This document shows positions 13,001 through 25,575 of a stretch of 64,000 nt of DNA, one piece after another. The stretch's first letter is position 1; each line of letters starts with the position of its first letter. A program made the translations under genes and the position numbers. The notes beneath the pieces are model-generated. The model had not been told where the DNA came from, did no database searches, and worked only from the letters and a program-made list of their open reading frames with translations. The stretch is from NCBI GenBank assembly GCA_026874595.1, contig CM049320.1, positions 38,688,714 through 38,752,713 of the forward strand, in the 5' to 3' direction. The DNA comes from Sipunculus nudus (Eukaryota > Annelida > Sipuncula > Golfingiida > Sipunculidae).

Positions 13001-16000
13001 GGAATTCATGGGCCATCCAAGTGAAATTTTAAAACTGCCAGTAACATTTTTTACTTGAAATTTTTTTTACATTTCTTCATTATCACAGCGGAGCAGGTTC
13101 AAACTCAGTTTTAGATTTTAAAGGAGGGACTGACCTTGAAGGTGCTCACAATATATTTAATCACAAATATAGGTCACCATATTCCTTATTGCTTTCAAAG
13201 AAATTTCACCAGGACTTATCTATATATCATGTAGGAACTTTTTAGGCCAAATGAACATCTGTTTTTTTCCTTGCTAATATACAGCCCAGCTTCATATAGA
13301 CATGATATGGAATGAAAGTCGGTCAAAATAAAATAAAAATTGTGTGTATAATAAAGTGGGAGTCTGCAAACATTCTCTGAATAAGACAGATGGACTTCTG
13401 CTGGACATTTACCCACACATCACCAGGGAACGTTTTACACAGACCACACTTCTAACTACAGATATCTCCACCAGGTCAACCATGTGACATACACATGCAT
13501 GCATTCATCTCCCGACATACAATTCCATGTATGACATTTGCTTTCAAAAAACACACAAAGACATATGATAACATTTTCTACTAACTTTAATTCACCACAA
13601 GCTTAGAGCTACACGCAGTATACAACAGAAACATAATACTTTTATATCCATAACGTGAAAACGGTCCGCTTTTTTTAACCATGAAGCATAACATGGCATT
13701 TCAAATAAACAGTTACGACCGCTAGACATATCTCTGATGAAAATTTGCAAGCAGCCATTTCCCGTTCCAATTTTGCACATTGCCCGTTTCAAGGGCAATG
13801 TGATCATTTCCTAACCAGTTTTAACGTTGAAATATGATTTCCAACGAACACACACTGAAAATATATATATATAGCCCATGCTACGACTATTAAAAGTTTA
13901 CAATGAAATGTAAATGAACAAAGTTGTATTGTCTATATACGCTACGCATACATGTATACCAACATCATGTCACGGTTTTACAAAATACCAAATTTACTGG
14001 TAATATTACTACCTGGAGAAATTCTGTTTTATGCACAAAACAGATGGCCTTGTTTAAAGTCTCATCTGCTAATTAAGACATAGGGACCCTAGGTTTAACA
14101 TCCGCTAACAAATTGGATATGAGTGGAACAGAGGGGACATATCGTCAATAGAGAACCACGGGCACAGACTGGAACGACTCAAAAAGGACAATAGTACTTT
14201 CTTATTGGACAAAAACACCATATTTCTCATTATAAACCTGACAATACTGGACAAGAACACTGACCACAAAATGGGCATTACATCATATTACTAAAGTCAT
14301 AAAAGACATGATAAAATCCAATATATAATACCATATGTAACACTGGTGAATATAACATGACCTCCATAACCTTTGACCTCGTATATGTGAAGTACTGATG
14401 ACCTCAATGAGGACCATGCCAGACCCCGACTTATTTGAGTTTGGACAATCTGGAGTTAACAGGCAAATGTGTTTATCATTCCATCGATCAAACCAAAATG
14501 AGTCCGAGGGACCAGTTTATGTACATCAGAACAAGTAGAACTATATGTACAGATGGTTAAAAACATGAAGACCACCAAGTCAAAGTAAAACACTAAACAG
14601 AACTTCATTAAATAATACAAAAAAAAAAAAAAAATGGAAATCCAATAAGGACTGGTAAATCTAAGTTTTCTCCAATTTGAAAATGAAAGATCTATTGAAA
14701 TTTTGTTTATCCAAACGCATACTTCTGTCTTGCTGCTTCTATAAATGGAATGTAAGAATATTAAAACTGCACACGGAAAAAAACATGCACTGTGTTTTCT
14801 AATTTTGCATGCATGAAAATGACTGGTGCCTTACTCATTTTGGTTTACTAGGTATACACTTTTTTAGACAGCTTACAATACATGCTTATTACATTAAAAC
14901 TGTATTCTTTTTAAGTGACTCCCTCGATTCATTTGGTCCTCTCCAAGATTAAATCAGCTACAGTTTGACTGACAGCTGCACTTTTTACATCGCAGACAGG
15001 CTCCTAAAAGAACCAGCCTGCAACAACATCATTTTCCACATTAGCCACTTGAAGTGCACATTATGTTAACTCCCCAACTCAGTCGGGCCTTAGAATACAA
15101 AATGCTACAATCAAGAAACTGTACAAGTTGTATGATAACAGCTGATACACAAAGATATCAGATATCATTATGAAACAGTAGGGATCAAATCCAGCATTGA
15201 ACGCCACATATTGAACCCTCATAGGATTCATTTTAACTTAGAACATTTAATCACACCAATGTTTTAAATATTTACAAATAGAAGAGACCTTTAGAAGGCA
15301 TGTGAAGGGGGTTTAGGGTGAGTCTCGCCCACTGAATTGTTCAAAATCTGAAAGACTTGATTAAAATGCAATGCTGACTATTAGAAGTAAACTATAAATA
15401 GGTACACCTTTTTTTTGTTGCTTTTATCTCCTTTTTCGACCACTAACACAGCACAGACAAAGATATGCAAAAAATCCTGAAGATGGGATTAAACGTTTCA
15501 GTAATATATCTTACAAGGTCATTCGGGAGATGCTGCTTAACTTAAGGTCATGCAGAGGTCATTAATCCAACATCCTCTGACCACGACTCAGCAGTATCAC
15601 GACCAACAAAAAAAAAAAATAATAAATTGTGTAAGCAATTATCCGAGTCTATACCAGACCTTACAGTATCAATTCAATATGGTAGCCATCCTGTGAGTTT
15701 ATTAAAACTCCAAGGGACACGGATCATTCCACTTTTAGCGTGGATGATAAACTGTCTTACAAAGACTAGGGGGAAACTCATCATTTGTACACAATTACGT
15801 GCACATTTTATGGTCCAACATTACAATGCCTCGATCTCCCCACTTTGACTACTGCTTCAGAGACAGATCAGATCATCCGCAGCCCTCTTATAAAGTTACA
15901 ATGAATACAGTTCAAGCTTGTGCTGGTGACAAATATATATTAACACTCGCATGCCCATTGGCTACAGAGACTGGCACATGATCAGTCACATGGTCAGTCA

Positions 16001-18689
16001 CATGATCAGAATGGATGAATAAGCACCTTCCATCTTACTTCATGTCAACTTGGTTAACTGTTACACAGTAAGTGAAAAATACCAATCACAAGAAATTCAT
16101 CATGGACATACCAATGATGATAGCTGCTGCCGAATTTAAAAATAAAAAATTAAAAAATTTCCTAAGCATATCATTTTATGATATAATCGCCTTGTATTAG
16201 TGATGTTGCTGTTTTTCTGAATTCTCCTCTCAGAATTGAAATATCGAAGCCACATTGATATTATTAACCAGCTATATAAAATTTGTTGCATCATTCAAAA
16301 ACTTTTGATACAAATGCTTTTGAAAAATAATGCATAGTTAGATCTCAATGGCAAATTCAGACCATGGATTGGACATTCTATTCAGCATGAAAGGACACTG
16401 GTTACCAAGTGAACCGAGAAGCGATTAAAAGAAACTGACATGGGTCATCTAATGAGCCAAGAAGCATAAAATAAGGACATTGGTCTCCTATGGAACCGAG
16501 GAAGCATGAATAGTAAAAACTCTAAACAGTTGATTTGTGACAAAAAGAAAACCGAATCCTAGCCCATCCCATGATGCCCTGACCCTTCCCATGATGCTCT
16601 GCCCCTTCCCATGATGCCCTGCCCATGAGGTGTCTACTTTCAAGCTAATCCCTTCTGACTACAGTTCTTTGTAAAGTTTTGACAGAGAGCGTGATATGTA
16701 CAGGCTTATTGTGTACAATACATCCTTGAACAATGGATTGGATTTTAAACACAACTACTAAATTGTAACAGTTATACAGAGATGAGAAAGGAGTAGCACT
16801 GATCTTCTGATAGTTCACAACAAGATACATCGAAGTTCCTGCGGCAAATAAAATTGTTATCCTGTTTTGCAAATGATGTATGATTTGATCATACTAAATA
16901 TCACTTAACTCTTCAGTGTTAGTTTGATCCAGGGAATCTCCTGTCTTAGCTGTTACTATACTCATCTTTTACCGGATCTGTATCTTTAAAAAGGATTTTT
17001 CCCATCGAGTCAGTTCATTCAGACCAGTACTGTTCCTTTATGTTTCTCTGTACAACCCCCTGATACAAATAAACAGTTGTACCAATATGATAAAAATCAC
17101 CCCTGAACTTCTCCACTTTAATAGTGTTAAACTGAGAATGCAGGGCCAATCTACATTTACATAATTGTTGAATAGGTGTGCTTACATATGTACATTAAAG
17201 AGAGGGGGCATTTATAGTAACCCCATCCCAAAAAGATTCATCTACTAGAATAATAACCTAATACTTACAATCCGTAAACAAAACACAGCCACACTTCAAG
17301 AGATATAATTAAATTCAATGCCACTTTTAAACTTTGTGCCTGTAACTTTGTTTAACCCCTAGACCACTAAGGCACACTGAGTAATGTCTGGTGGTTCGAC
17401 AGAATAATCTGTCACAGAAACCGATATAAACCAGTGGTGTTTGTGTCTGGGTATACCAAGCTCCGATACATGCGGCCTACTGTAAATAAACTGCATGTAT
17501 ACAGACTGGTTCATAATGCCTTGTAGTCTCTCTATCTATACATGGATAACTAGTTAATCCAATGGTCTATGGTGAAGCAGAGTCCCACAGATGGGGTCAA
17601 TAAGTATACTAATTACTTTTATATATATTTCTTGTCTTATTCTGCATCAAGAGGAATGACCTTTGACTTTATCGTGCAGGATTTAGCTGGAAATAAAACT
17701 GAATGTCTACAAGAACAAGATTTGTTCATAGTTTTTAACCAAATTCTGAGTCAGCCATATACAATATAAATTATACATTTATATCATTATTTTTTAATTT
17801 TTTTTTAATATTTACTATATTTCTAATGGCTTTTGTCTAACACCCCTGCATAAATCTTTAAAATCCATACTTTTATTGTTTAAAAAATACCAATATTAAT
17901 TGGGAAAATTCATATTTTTCCTGTAGACTCTGCATTCACCATACACCATTCGAATACATCATGGGAACAGAGATGACATTTAATCATGTAGGTTTATTCT
18001 ACACCCTGTTTCACCAGCCCATGATACCTCGACTTGGGTGACCATTTTCTGAAAAGCTTTTATTTGTGTATAATCTAATTGGTTATTTCCTTTCAGAAGT
18101 TACCAATATTAACCGTTATATTTCTAATGGCTTTTGTTTGACACCCCTGCACGATATGGAAGATATGATTATTAAATCCTCAGTTTATATTTAAATACTT
18201 TTTGAGATTTTTCCTTTGATTGCTAGTAGGAATTTTTTTTCAGAAAGATTAAATGACATGGTCCTTTGAATATTTCTATAAAATGACAAATAACACTTTC
18301 ATCCATGGGGTGAAATTTTGCAAAATATGGACTTTTAACCATTTTTTCCATTTAATTTATTATATTTCTAAAAGATTCTGGAAGGTTAATGATGTAATCC
18401 AAGTAACTTAAACTTTTATAATATGGTTTCCAAGTGTTAAAAAAAAATCCCCCCAAAAAAACAGGTATACATGGAATGGTGAAGCAGGGGTTTCTTTTCC
18501 ATCATAGTGATTGTCCGAATGCTAGGATAGGGGGTGGGATCACAGATTCTAAGGAAAATATCAGCAGATTAATAAAATACCTTAGAGGTTTACCTCTAAA
18601 TTGAAGCAAATATTGCAAAGGTCAAGGTTGCTTCCTACCATAAATATAGTAAAATGCCCAAACGTTGCTATATTTTAATAAGAAATTTG

Positions 18690-18890
18690 CTGCCCTTTAG
18701 GATGTGACATTTATGCAAATAGACATAACCACACCACATGACCTTCCACATGCTAGCAACTGATTGGCTGAATCTAAAGAATATGAATATTCATGCAAAG
18801 CTTGATAAAAATCTAGATATTTTGTCTTCATGATTATTAATGTGGCATCGCTAAGCAACAATCTGGCTTTTCGTGAGACCATTCAAATGT
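18690..18890. promoter_or_regulatory. Motif-dense candidate enhancer block
   Basis: About 200 bp holds ATGCAAAT (POU octamer), GATTGGCT, the palindrome GAATATTC, ATTATTAATG (homeodomain type) and CGCTAAGCAAC (weak X-box half). No coding frame crosses it. Density of sites is the only evidence. Confidence 0.2.
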
Positions 18891-19705
18891 CAAAGTTAAT
18901 ATTTGTTTCTTTAATGTAAAGGCAATACCAAACTTTATGCTCTGTATTGCAAATTAAATTCTTCCTGTGAAAAATTAGATTCTGATGTTTTGACTCTGAT
19001 GCAAAAATAATAAAAATAATAAAACAATGAAAACATTGAAAAAAATACAAAAACACAAGTATTGCCTCCTTTTACCTATTGCTGATGAAAAGAAAATCAA
19101 TCATGATATGAATTTATATTTGCGCAGCCATTTCTTAAATTGGATACCAGTAATTGTCCCACTTATGAACTCACTTAAAATAAATTTAAAAAATGGACAA
19201 TCACATATGAGTAAACAATATGATATGCAAATAAACATGGCAAATTTGATTCTGTTAGTAAATGATATCAAACTAATAAATTTAAAGAAGAAAAAATAGC
19301 ATCAATACATATAAACCACACTGCTGATTCAATTGTTTTCACCGACTGATATGGTCAATGAGGAGAAAACCTTGTGCTGTTACATTTACAAGTAAACATA
19401 TCTGTACTTACAATTATGAATGGTCTTACAAAATGCCAGGGAGCTGGGTAACCAGAATTTCTTTACTTTTTCTGGGAACCAATCAGGCTTATACAGTGAT
19501 GTGAGATACTGACAACTTGGTACTCTTACTTTTGTGAACTGCCACAGTGAAAGTTAATCGACAATCCAAAAAAGACTAAATATAAATACCTTAATTATAA
19601 AATATAAGCTTGGAAACATCCGTATGGATGAGCAGCCCATTAAACACATTCAGTCCTGTTTTACAGCAGAAAAAGTATTAATGTTGCTCAGAATATGTCA
19701 TACAG

Positions 19706-19707
<2 letters not shown>

Positions 19708-19746
<39 letters not shown>
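19708..19746. repeat. (AT)n microsatellite
   Basis: About 19 perfect AT units, followed by an A-rich tract. Apparent YIYIYI open frames here come from the repeat. Confidence 0.98.
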
Positions 19747-19751
<5 letters not shown>

Positions 19752-20473
19752 AATAAAATACAGAGCTGGAGGAAACATTCTTCAATTGGCCAAGGGACAT
19801 GTTACATATACTACCATCTAAAAAATTTCACTGGATCACACAGGGATCCTTTCAGGAAGAAATTCCCTGTGTTCCCATGGCAACACTGGCATTTTCTTTT
19901 GCGGGCAGCCAAAACTTTTGTTTAATCGATGAGTATACAACATTGAACATGCCCAGTAGAATAATAATAAAGACTATATGCCCATTGTTAGTTGACATTT
20001 TGCTCCAATGTTGCCACTCTTATAGTACAGGATTTCACTGTCAAAGACACCCTATGTTGCTCAAGTCCTTTTTTGTTTATGTACTTATCAAACAATTTTT
20101 GAAGAAATCTTTGTTCTTTAAATGTTACATGTGAAATGCTAGGTGCTTCTCACTTAAATAAATGGATTTTAATTAATTTGTCTTATTCTATTACTTCCTC
20201 AGGTAAATTTTCTTTCATACAAAAACTGTCACCTGTTCAGAACTGGAAACCATGGCACAAATGGACTAATTGTTCCTGGCCTTTTCTTTTCTTTTATGTT
20301 ATATTTAAAAAAAACTGTCGTAAATTTACCGAAAACCAATATAATATAAAATTTTACATAACATATCCAAATTATAGTGTAATTAAAAAAATCTAGTAAT
20401 TGTTCAAACAATTCTTGTTAAATGAATCATGGTAAGACAAATGTTTAATTTTGTCCATCTTTTCAATATCCTT

Positions 20474-20803
20474 TATAGTTCAGTGCTGATAACAAATATT
20501 TAATATTGTGCTTTTCTTTTTATTTTAGATCAGTAGCTCATGGCATAACAAAAAATAATTTTGTGCTTTTTTATCATTTTAGCTCAGTAGTTCAAGGTAC
20601 AACAAATAGATGACACTGTGCTTTATCTCTTTAGCTCAGTAGTTTATTGTACAACAAATAGTTAATCTTGTGCATTTTTTATAATTTTAGCTCAGTAGGT
20701 CATGGTATAATAACTACCAATATTTAATCTTGTGCTTGTCAGGTTATTTTAGCAAAGTAATTCACGGTATAACAAATATTATATCTTGTGCTATTATCAT
20801 TTT
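20474..20803. repeat. Tandem repeat, about 56-bp period, six degenerate copies
   Basis: TTTAGCTCAGTAGTTCATGG-like text followed by ACAACAAATA and ATCTTGTGCTTTT recurs at about 20475, 20526, 20578, 20631, 20687 and 20747. Copies differ by substitutions and small indels. Confidence 0.85.
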
Positions 20804-22139
20804 GGCGCTGCAAAAAATAAAAGGGGATGGGAGGCTTGTGCGGTGTACCAACAGTCGAAAATATTATGAGTGCTGCCTTCTAGTGAAGGAAATACTGGTT
20901 GATCAGACATTACATTACACAAGAACACTAACCAAAGCTATTTATATACAATAACAAGGAGGCTACTTATAATAACCTGTGTTCTGTAATTAATAATGAA
21001 AAGTAATTAATTCAAAATGTCTAATACAACCTGTCTTGGACTGTGAGTCAGTCCAGACATTGGTTCTATTAGACTGTAATTCAACAATATTATATATCCA
21101 GCTCTGTATTTTAATCAATGATTCAAAAGATATTCAATCGGCACCTTAACGTTTACTCCATGGACAATTGTTAAAAGCATCAACTGTGGGACAAACACAA
21201 ATTGAACATAGACAGTATTTTTTTGTGCGAAAAATCTATAAGGTAAAAATTGTGATGTTTAAATATCTGCAAATATCATGTATAATAGTAAATTTCTACA
21301 CTTGTGGGCCCACAATACTCACATAATCCAACCATTCCACATTAAAATTGAATGAAAATCAAGAGCATGTAAAATACAAATGTGAACAGAGTCTGAAGTG
21401 TACATATATATGTCCTTTATGATATTGCTATTATTGTGTAAGGTCGCCTACGAGTACCATTATTATGTGTGAAAATCCTGATTTTCAAATATATTTCTCA
21501 GTGAGCAGAATCATTCTCTTGGTGTAAAATATTAACAGTGAATTATTTTGTCTTACTGGCTGTTTAACAGCAAACAGAATGACCTTTGGGATAGGACCCA
21601 GATTTTTTTTTGTGTTTCGACCAGTAAACTTCTTCAAAATGAACAGTTCCAAGGAAAACAGGCAGTTAACCACATGCTAGTTTGACACATGGTGTAAATG
21701 CTTTGGCTTTGGTAAAAATGAATTTGTGCCATTTTTCCGTCAACGGACCCTCCTGTGTGAAAGTAACGGGAAGAGCCATGACAATTTTAAATGCAGCGTA
21801 ACTGTAACAGCTATAGTGCTGCCCCCTACTGACTTGGCAGATCACTCAGTATTTCTACACCATAAATACACTTATATATCTATGATGAGCTAAGTTATAC
21901 AGTGGCAACATTTTGGCTGCCTGGGGTTATTTAACTACTTTTAATATTACTTCTGACATTAACAATAAAACATCTATTTTTATATATTATTAACTACTAG
22001 AAAAAAATCAAGTTAAAGAATAGGAATCTTACAGTGTGGACTCAATGTACACAGGATGATTAGTCATATGTACAATCAGGTCATTTAAGATACAGGCACA
22101 GGCACTACAGGGGATACAGGCGTTTTATACACACTATTA
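20804..22139. other. Non-coding stretch downstream of the gene
   Basis: No supported gene. ATTAAA-type polyadenylation variants on the minus strand lie at about 21938 and 21111, but nothing ties them to the transcript. Confidence 0.5.
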
Positions 22140-23503
22140 ATATATGCTTGAGCAATTTCAAATTGCTCCATTGAGCAAGAAGAACAAACTCTGGTTAATC
22201 TGCTGCCTCCTGTGCCTACAGGGGGCTCAATTTGCCACGGGTGTGAACTGTTCTTGGAACAGCCATGACCCGGATAATTGAAACTAGGTCGCTGTTCCTC
22301 CCACCTCCCTAAGCAGCCAGTCCTCTTTGATCAAGCATCCTTCAGGAAAAGGTGTCATAGGCTGACCATGCCGCCCCAAAGCACAAAGTGTCCATTAATT
22401 ATTTCAAATTGCACTGTGATTTGATAATAAAATGTATATCATATATATGTGTATATAAAAGTGTTTTTGAATAGTTAAATCCAGCCTTCTCCAGGTTGAT
22501 GTTATTCTAGGCTTCGAGATCACAGGCTTGCTCGTAGACTTTACCTCTGTACATGAACACATAGCTAATCTCCCGCTCTGTGTGCTAACGCCAATTCTGT
22601 CGTCCAGCGCTTTGAAACCCCGCCCCGCTTTTAGAGCGGGCAACGGCCCCAGATTACCCTGCTTTTGCCCACCACTTGAGGGAGTCACTGTATGTTCTCT
22701 GGGTAGCACAGCGCGGGGCTGTGTATAGTAGTGTTTGGTCCCTTTGGGATAGCCTACCACTAAATATATAGCCGTTATACTTCCTACGTTAAACACCAAT
22801 ACAACAGGTACTAAACAGCCAGCATACAACCTAGCCTGTATTTGCTGCTCAGTGGTTACAAATATAAGAGTAATATATAAACAGGGTAAATGTTACAATG
22901 CTCAATGGAGCGAATCTTGAGCATTCAACAAAGCTGTGGTCTTATGGATATTTGTGCAAAGTGTAGTGATAACTTGTATAATTAAGGTACACGATACAGA
23001 CATACGAATGATATCTATGCTGCTTGTACAAATACAGGCACCGCACTGGTTCCAATGGTGGCATAAACTCGGAGCCAGAACGGTGGATTTGATTTTTACT
23101 CGAGGACGACAGAATCCGACGGTCGCACACAGCGTCTCTCCATAGTTAAGCTACATGTATGAAAATTCACGATGGAGAGCTGCTTGTCTTACTCAAATGG
23201 GGAAGGGTATAGTATTAGAAGGTGGAAGCCCACATTACATAGAACCATGCCAGAAGGCATTTACATTTGAATTAATACTGGTACGAGCCAATCCTCAATC
23301 GCACCTCTAGTGTCTCTCGTGTATGCAGGCCCCCCATTTGAGAATATGGACTCTTTATACCACTTGAGTATGTCAGGTAAACATGGGCAGCGCAAGGTTT
23401 CCCATAATACTACACCATTCCCCGATTGATGTAAACAGGTGCTCGACGATTTGTGCAGGTCTGAAGTCCAGCAGTATGTCACCAAAACAGGTCCTTGGAC
23501 GTG
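22140..23503 (-). other. Probable 3' UTR and downstream flank of the zinc-finger gene
   Basis: The sequence after the stop codon has no convincing coding frame; the short open frames share no recognisable domain. Composition stays mixed for about 1.3 kb and then becomes AT-rich, consistent with a long 3' UTR. No canonical AATAAA on the minus strand was found in this stretch; variants such as ATTAAA occur further down (about 21.94 and 21.11 kb). The polyadenylation site is therefore not placed. Confidence 0.4.
22149..22926. repeat. Inverted-repeat pair bounding about 780 bp
   Basis: TCAAATTGCTCCATTGAGCA at about 22158-22177 matches, in inverse orientation, GCTCAATGGAGCGAATCTTGA at 22900-22920. 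Each arm also folds on itself: AGCAATTT/AAATTGCT on the left and AATGCTCAA/TTGAGCATT on the right. It could be the ends of a small transposon or, if transcribed in the 3' UTR, a long-range RNA stem. Confidence 0.5.
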
Positions 23504-24514
23504 TTACTTGCCCAGCTGGGTGTAGTCTTTGTGCATTGGCGAATCCGGTTCCTGCTTCAGAGCCATCTGGTGGTAGAGACTGTAATTCTTGATATCCTGC
23601 AGACTCAAGTAGTGGTTGGGCAGCATGCCATCTCTTGGGGAGCTCAGGCTGCGTTCTACAGTGTCGCGTTTGAACGGCATTGGATCAAACGGGAAGTAGC
23701 GAGAAGATCCGGGTGGCGGGGATAGATGCTGCAGACTGGGGCTTATGGAGTTGCTTGCCAGGTGGGCAGGGTTGAAGGGCACCATTGAAGGCACACTTGA
23801 TACTGAAGCCGCAAAGGGCTGCGAGATTGGTATGAAAGCAGAAGGCTTACAGCATGGTTCATTCATTCCCGGTCCTGGCATGCTGTTCATAGGGGGCTTC
23901 ATGTCGAATATCTCTGGGTGTGGGGTGTTGGCGTTGGCGTTTGTGCTGTTGGACATGAGAGCAGCAGGGGCAGATGTTTGGCGCTGGATTGACGTGATGC
24001 GAGAATTATTATTATTTCCCTCCCCAGTATGCTTGGCCATATGGCGGGTCAGGTACGTCTCCTGTGTGTATGATTTGCCGCAGATGTGGCAAATATGTGT
24101 TTTCAAATGTTTCGTCTCTGAATGCTTTGGGATGTGCTCACGCAAGCTCTGCTCATCGGCGTAACATTTGTAACAGGAGTTGCAGCGGAAAGGCTTATCC
24201 GTCATATGTGACCGCGAGTGTGACTGGAGATTAGAGAGCTGTGAGAATGCCTTTCCACATCCCGGATGTTGGCATTTGTATGGTTTCTCCCCTGTGTGGG
24301 TTCTTATGTGCTGTTGCAGGTGGCAAAGCTGTGTGAAACGTCGCTCACAGATCTGGCATTTATATGGTTTGATTCCTGCATGGATCCGAGCATGTTGCGA
24401 CAAATATGACGAGTTGGCAAAGCACTTGTTGCAGGTAGGACATTTGTACGGTTTAGGATCCTGTTTGTGTACTTGATGACTATGTACCAACAAGTCCGAC
24501 TTGCTATTGAATAT
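23504..24514 (-). CDS. rn: Terminal coding exon of rotund/squeeze/LIN-29-type C2H2 zinc-finger transcription factor
   Basis: This 1011-nt exon (336 residues plus TAA) opens after a pyrimidine-rich acceptor ending TTTTTGTAG at 24515 and starts in phase 0 with IFNSKSDLLVHSHQVH, the second half of zinc finger 1. Five complete C2H2 fingers follow: YKCPTCNKCF, YKCQICERRF, YKCQHPGCGKAF (a C-x4-C finger), FRCNSCYKCY and HICHICGKSY. The signatures FANSSYLSQH, AFSQLSNLQSHSRSH, SLREHIPKH and SKHLKTHIC-like text (here TKHLKTHIC) with GKSYTQETYL are, from family knowledge, diagnostic of fly Rotund and Squeeze, nematode LIN-29 and vertebrate ZNF384/ZNF362. The protein should be a nuclear, sequence-specific DNA-binding regulator. 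After the fingers come an Asn/Ser/Pro-rich low-complexity tail and a more ordered aromatic C-terminus ending DYTQLGK. Family members act in neuronal identity, appendage patterning and developmental timing; a role in this animal is inference. Which named paralogue is orthologous cannot be decided here. Confidence 0.96.
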   Translation of the reverse strand: MFNSKSDLLVHSHQVHKQDPKPYKCPTCNKCFANSSYLSQHARIHAGIKPYKCQICERRFTQLCHLQQHIRTHTGEKPYKCQHPGCGKAFSQLSNLQSHSRSHMTDKPFRCNSCYKCYADEQSLREHIPKHSETKHLKTHICHICGKSYTQETYLTRHMAKHTGEGNNNNSRITSIQRQTSAPAALMSNSTNANANTPHPEIFDMKPPMNSMPGPGMNEPCCKPSAFIPISQPFAASVSSVPSMVPFNPAHLASNSISPSLQHLSPPPGSSRYFPFDPMPFKRDTVERSLSSPRDGMLPNHYLSLQDIKNYSLYHQMALKQEPDSPMHKDYTQLGK

Positions 24515-25120
24515 CTACAAAAAGCAGAAAGGACGCAAAAGCATTACTTTTCAAACATCTCTTAAAATTACTCTAAAAAATTTATTCAAAATTGTCAACT
24601 GTGTTCAGGTGGTGTTCCTTTCCGTGTAGGCTTTTTTTTATTTCTGAAAGAAGATATAAGAGCACTAAGGGCTGCTTTCTACTTTCATGAATTCTTTTTT
24701 TTTTGTGAATTACAATTCCAATCCATCAAATGTGTCTTAAATGCTTAAATTTCACAGACTGAAGAAACAAATATGGGCCTTGGTCAAGACTGGTGCACTG
24801 AACAGCGCCCCAGTGCCTGCGCTTGCCTCCTTTCTGCTTTCTTTCAATCCTACACAAACTGCTGTCTCCACGAGAACACAGTTGATTGGTTAGCAGCTGG
24901 GTCACATGATCTAGGTGTAGCCCAATCAAAATATTCCTTTGAATTTATATATGAAACAAAGGGGAATTAAATCATATAAGGTGTATCAAGTATCCATTTT
25001 CTTCCTGAAAGTAAAACTGAACATCCCAACACAGAAACAATGAACAAACACATGTTGTACCATGCAAATATAATAACTTTCATGCATACACTACAGGTGT
25101 CTTAAAGAATGGAAATAAAA

Positions 25121-25297
25121 AATCTCTCTTTAAAGATTAACAAACTTGTGATTCTTGAATTAGCATATAGGGTCCTCCATTTTTATGGTTTGATGATCAG
25201 AATAATATAAATCTCTCTTTAAAGATTAACAAACTTGTGATTCTTGAATTAGCATATAGGGTCCTCCATTTTTATGGTTTTGATGATCAGAATGTGT
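25121..25297. repeat. Tandem duplication, about 89-bp period, two copies
   Basis: AATCTCTCTTTAAAGATTAA through CCATTTTTATGG and GATGATCAGAAT occurs twice in a row, nearly identical, so the duplication is recent. Confidence 0.9.
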
Positions 25298-25575
25298 GTA
25301 GAAATTCATCTAAACCTATGTTTTGAATGATCAGATGTGTGTAGAAATTCACCTAAACCTATTGTTTGAATGATCAGAATGTGTACAGAAATTCATCTAA
25401 ATCTATGTTTTAAATGATCAGATGTGTGTAGAAATTCATCTAAATCTATGGTTTCAATGATCAGATGTGTGTAGAACTAGAAATTCATCTAAATCTATGG
25501 TTTCAATGACCAGAATGTGTGTAGAAATTCATCTCAATCTATGGTTTGAATGATCAGAATGTGTGTAGAATCTAC
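25284..25575. repeat. Tandem repeat, about 43-bp period, about seven copies
   Basis: The unit GATCAGATGTGTGTAGAAAT with TCATCTAAATCTATGGTTT recurs from 25284 to 25575 with one 6-bp insertion (ACTAGA). It directly abuts the 89-bp duplication, which shares its GATGATCAGAAT edge. Confidence 0.9.

Larger units (their letters stand above)
11818..20473. other. Non-coding stretch
   Basis: No supported gene in 8.6 kb. Apart from the sites listed separately it holds a short tandem of CCCATGATGCCCTG at 16561-16630 (period about 22, three copies), a 32-bp direct repeat (TTTCTAATGGCTTTTGT onward) at 17820 and 18120, and a perfect hairpin TTAGAGG-TTTA-CCTCTAA near 18580. Confidence 0.6.

Noticed and set aside
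19624-19925. Open frames rich in alternating Ile and Tyr at AT repeats (also at 40.4 and 59.7 kb)
   Set aside because: These are translations of AT microsatellites.
23745-24476. Plus-strand open frames of 98-139 codons
   Set aside because: They are antisense shadows of the zinc-finger exon, driven by its codon composition.
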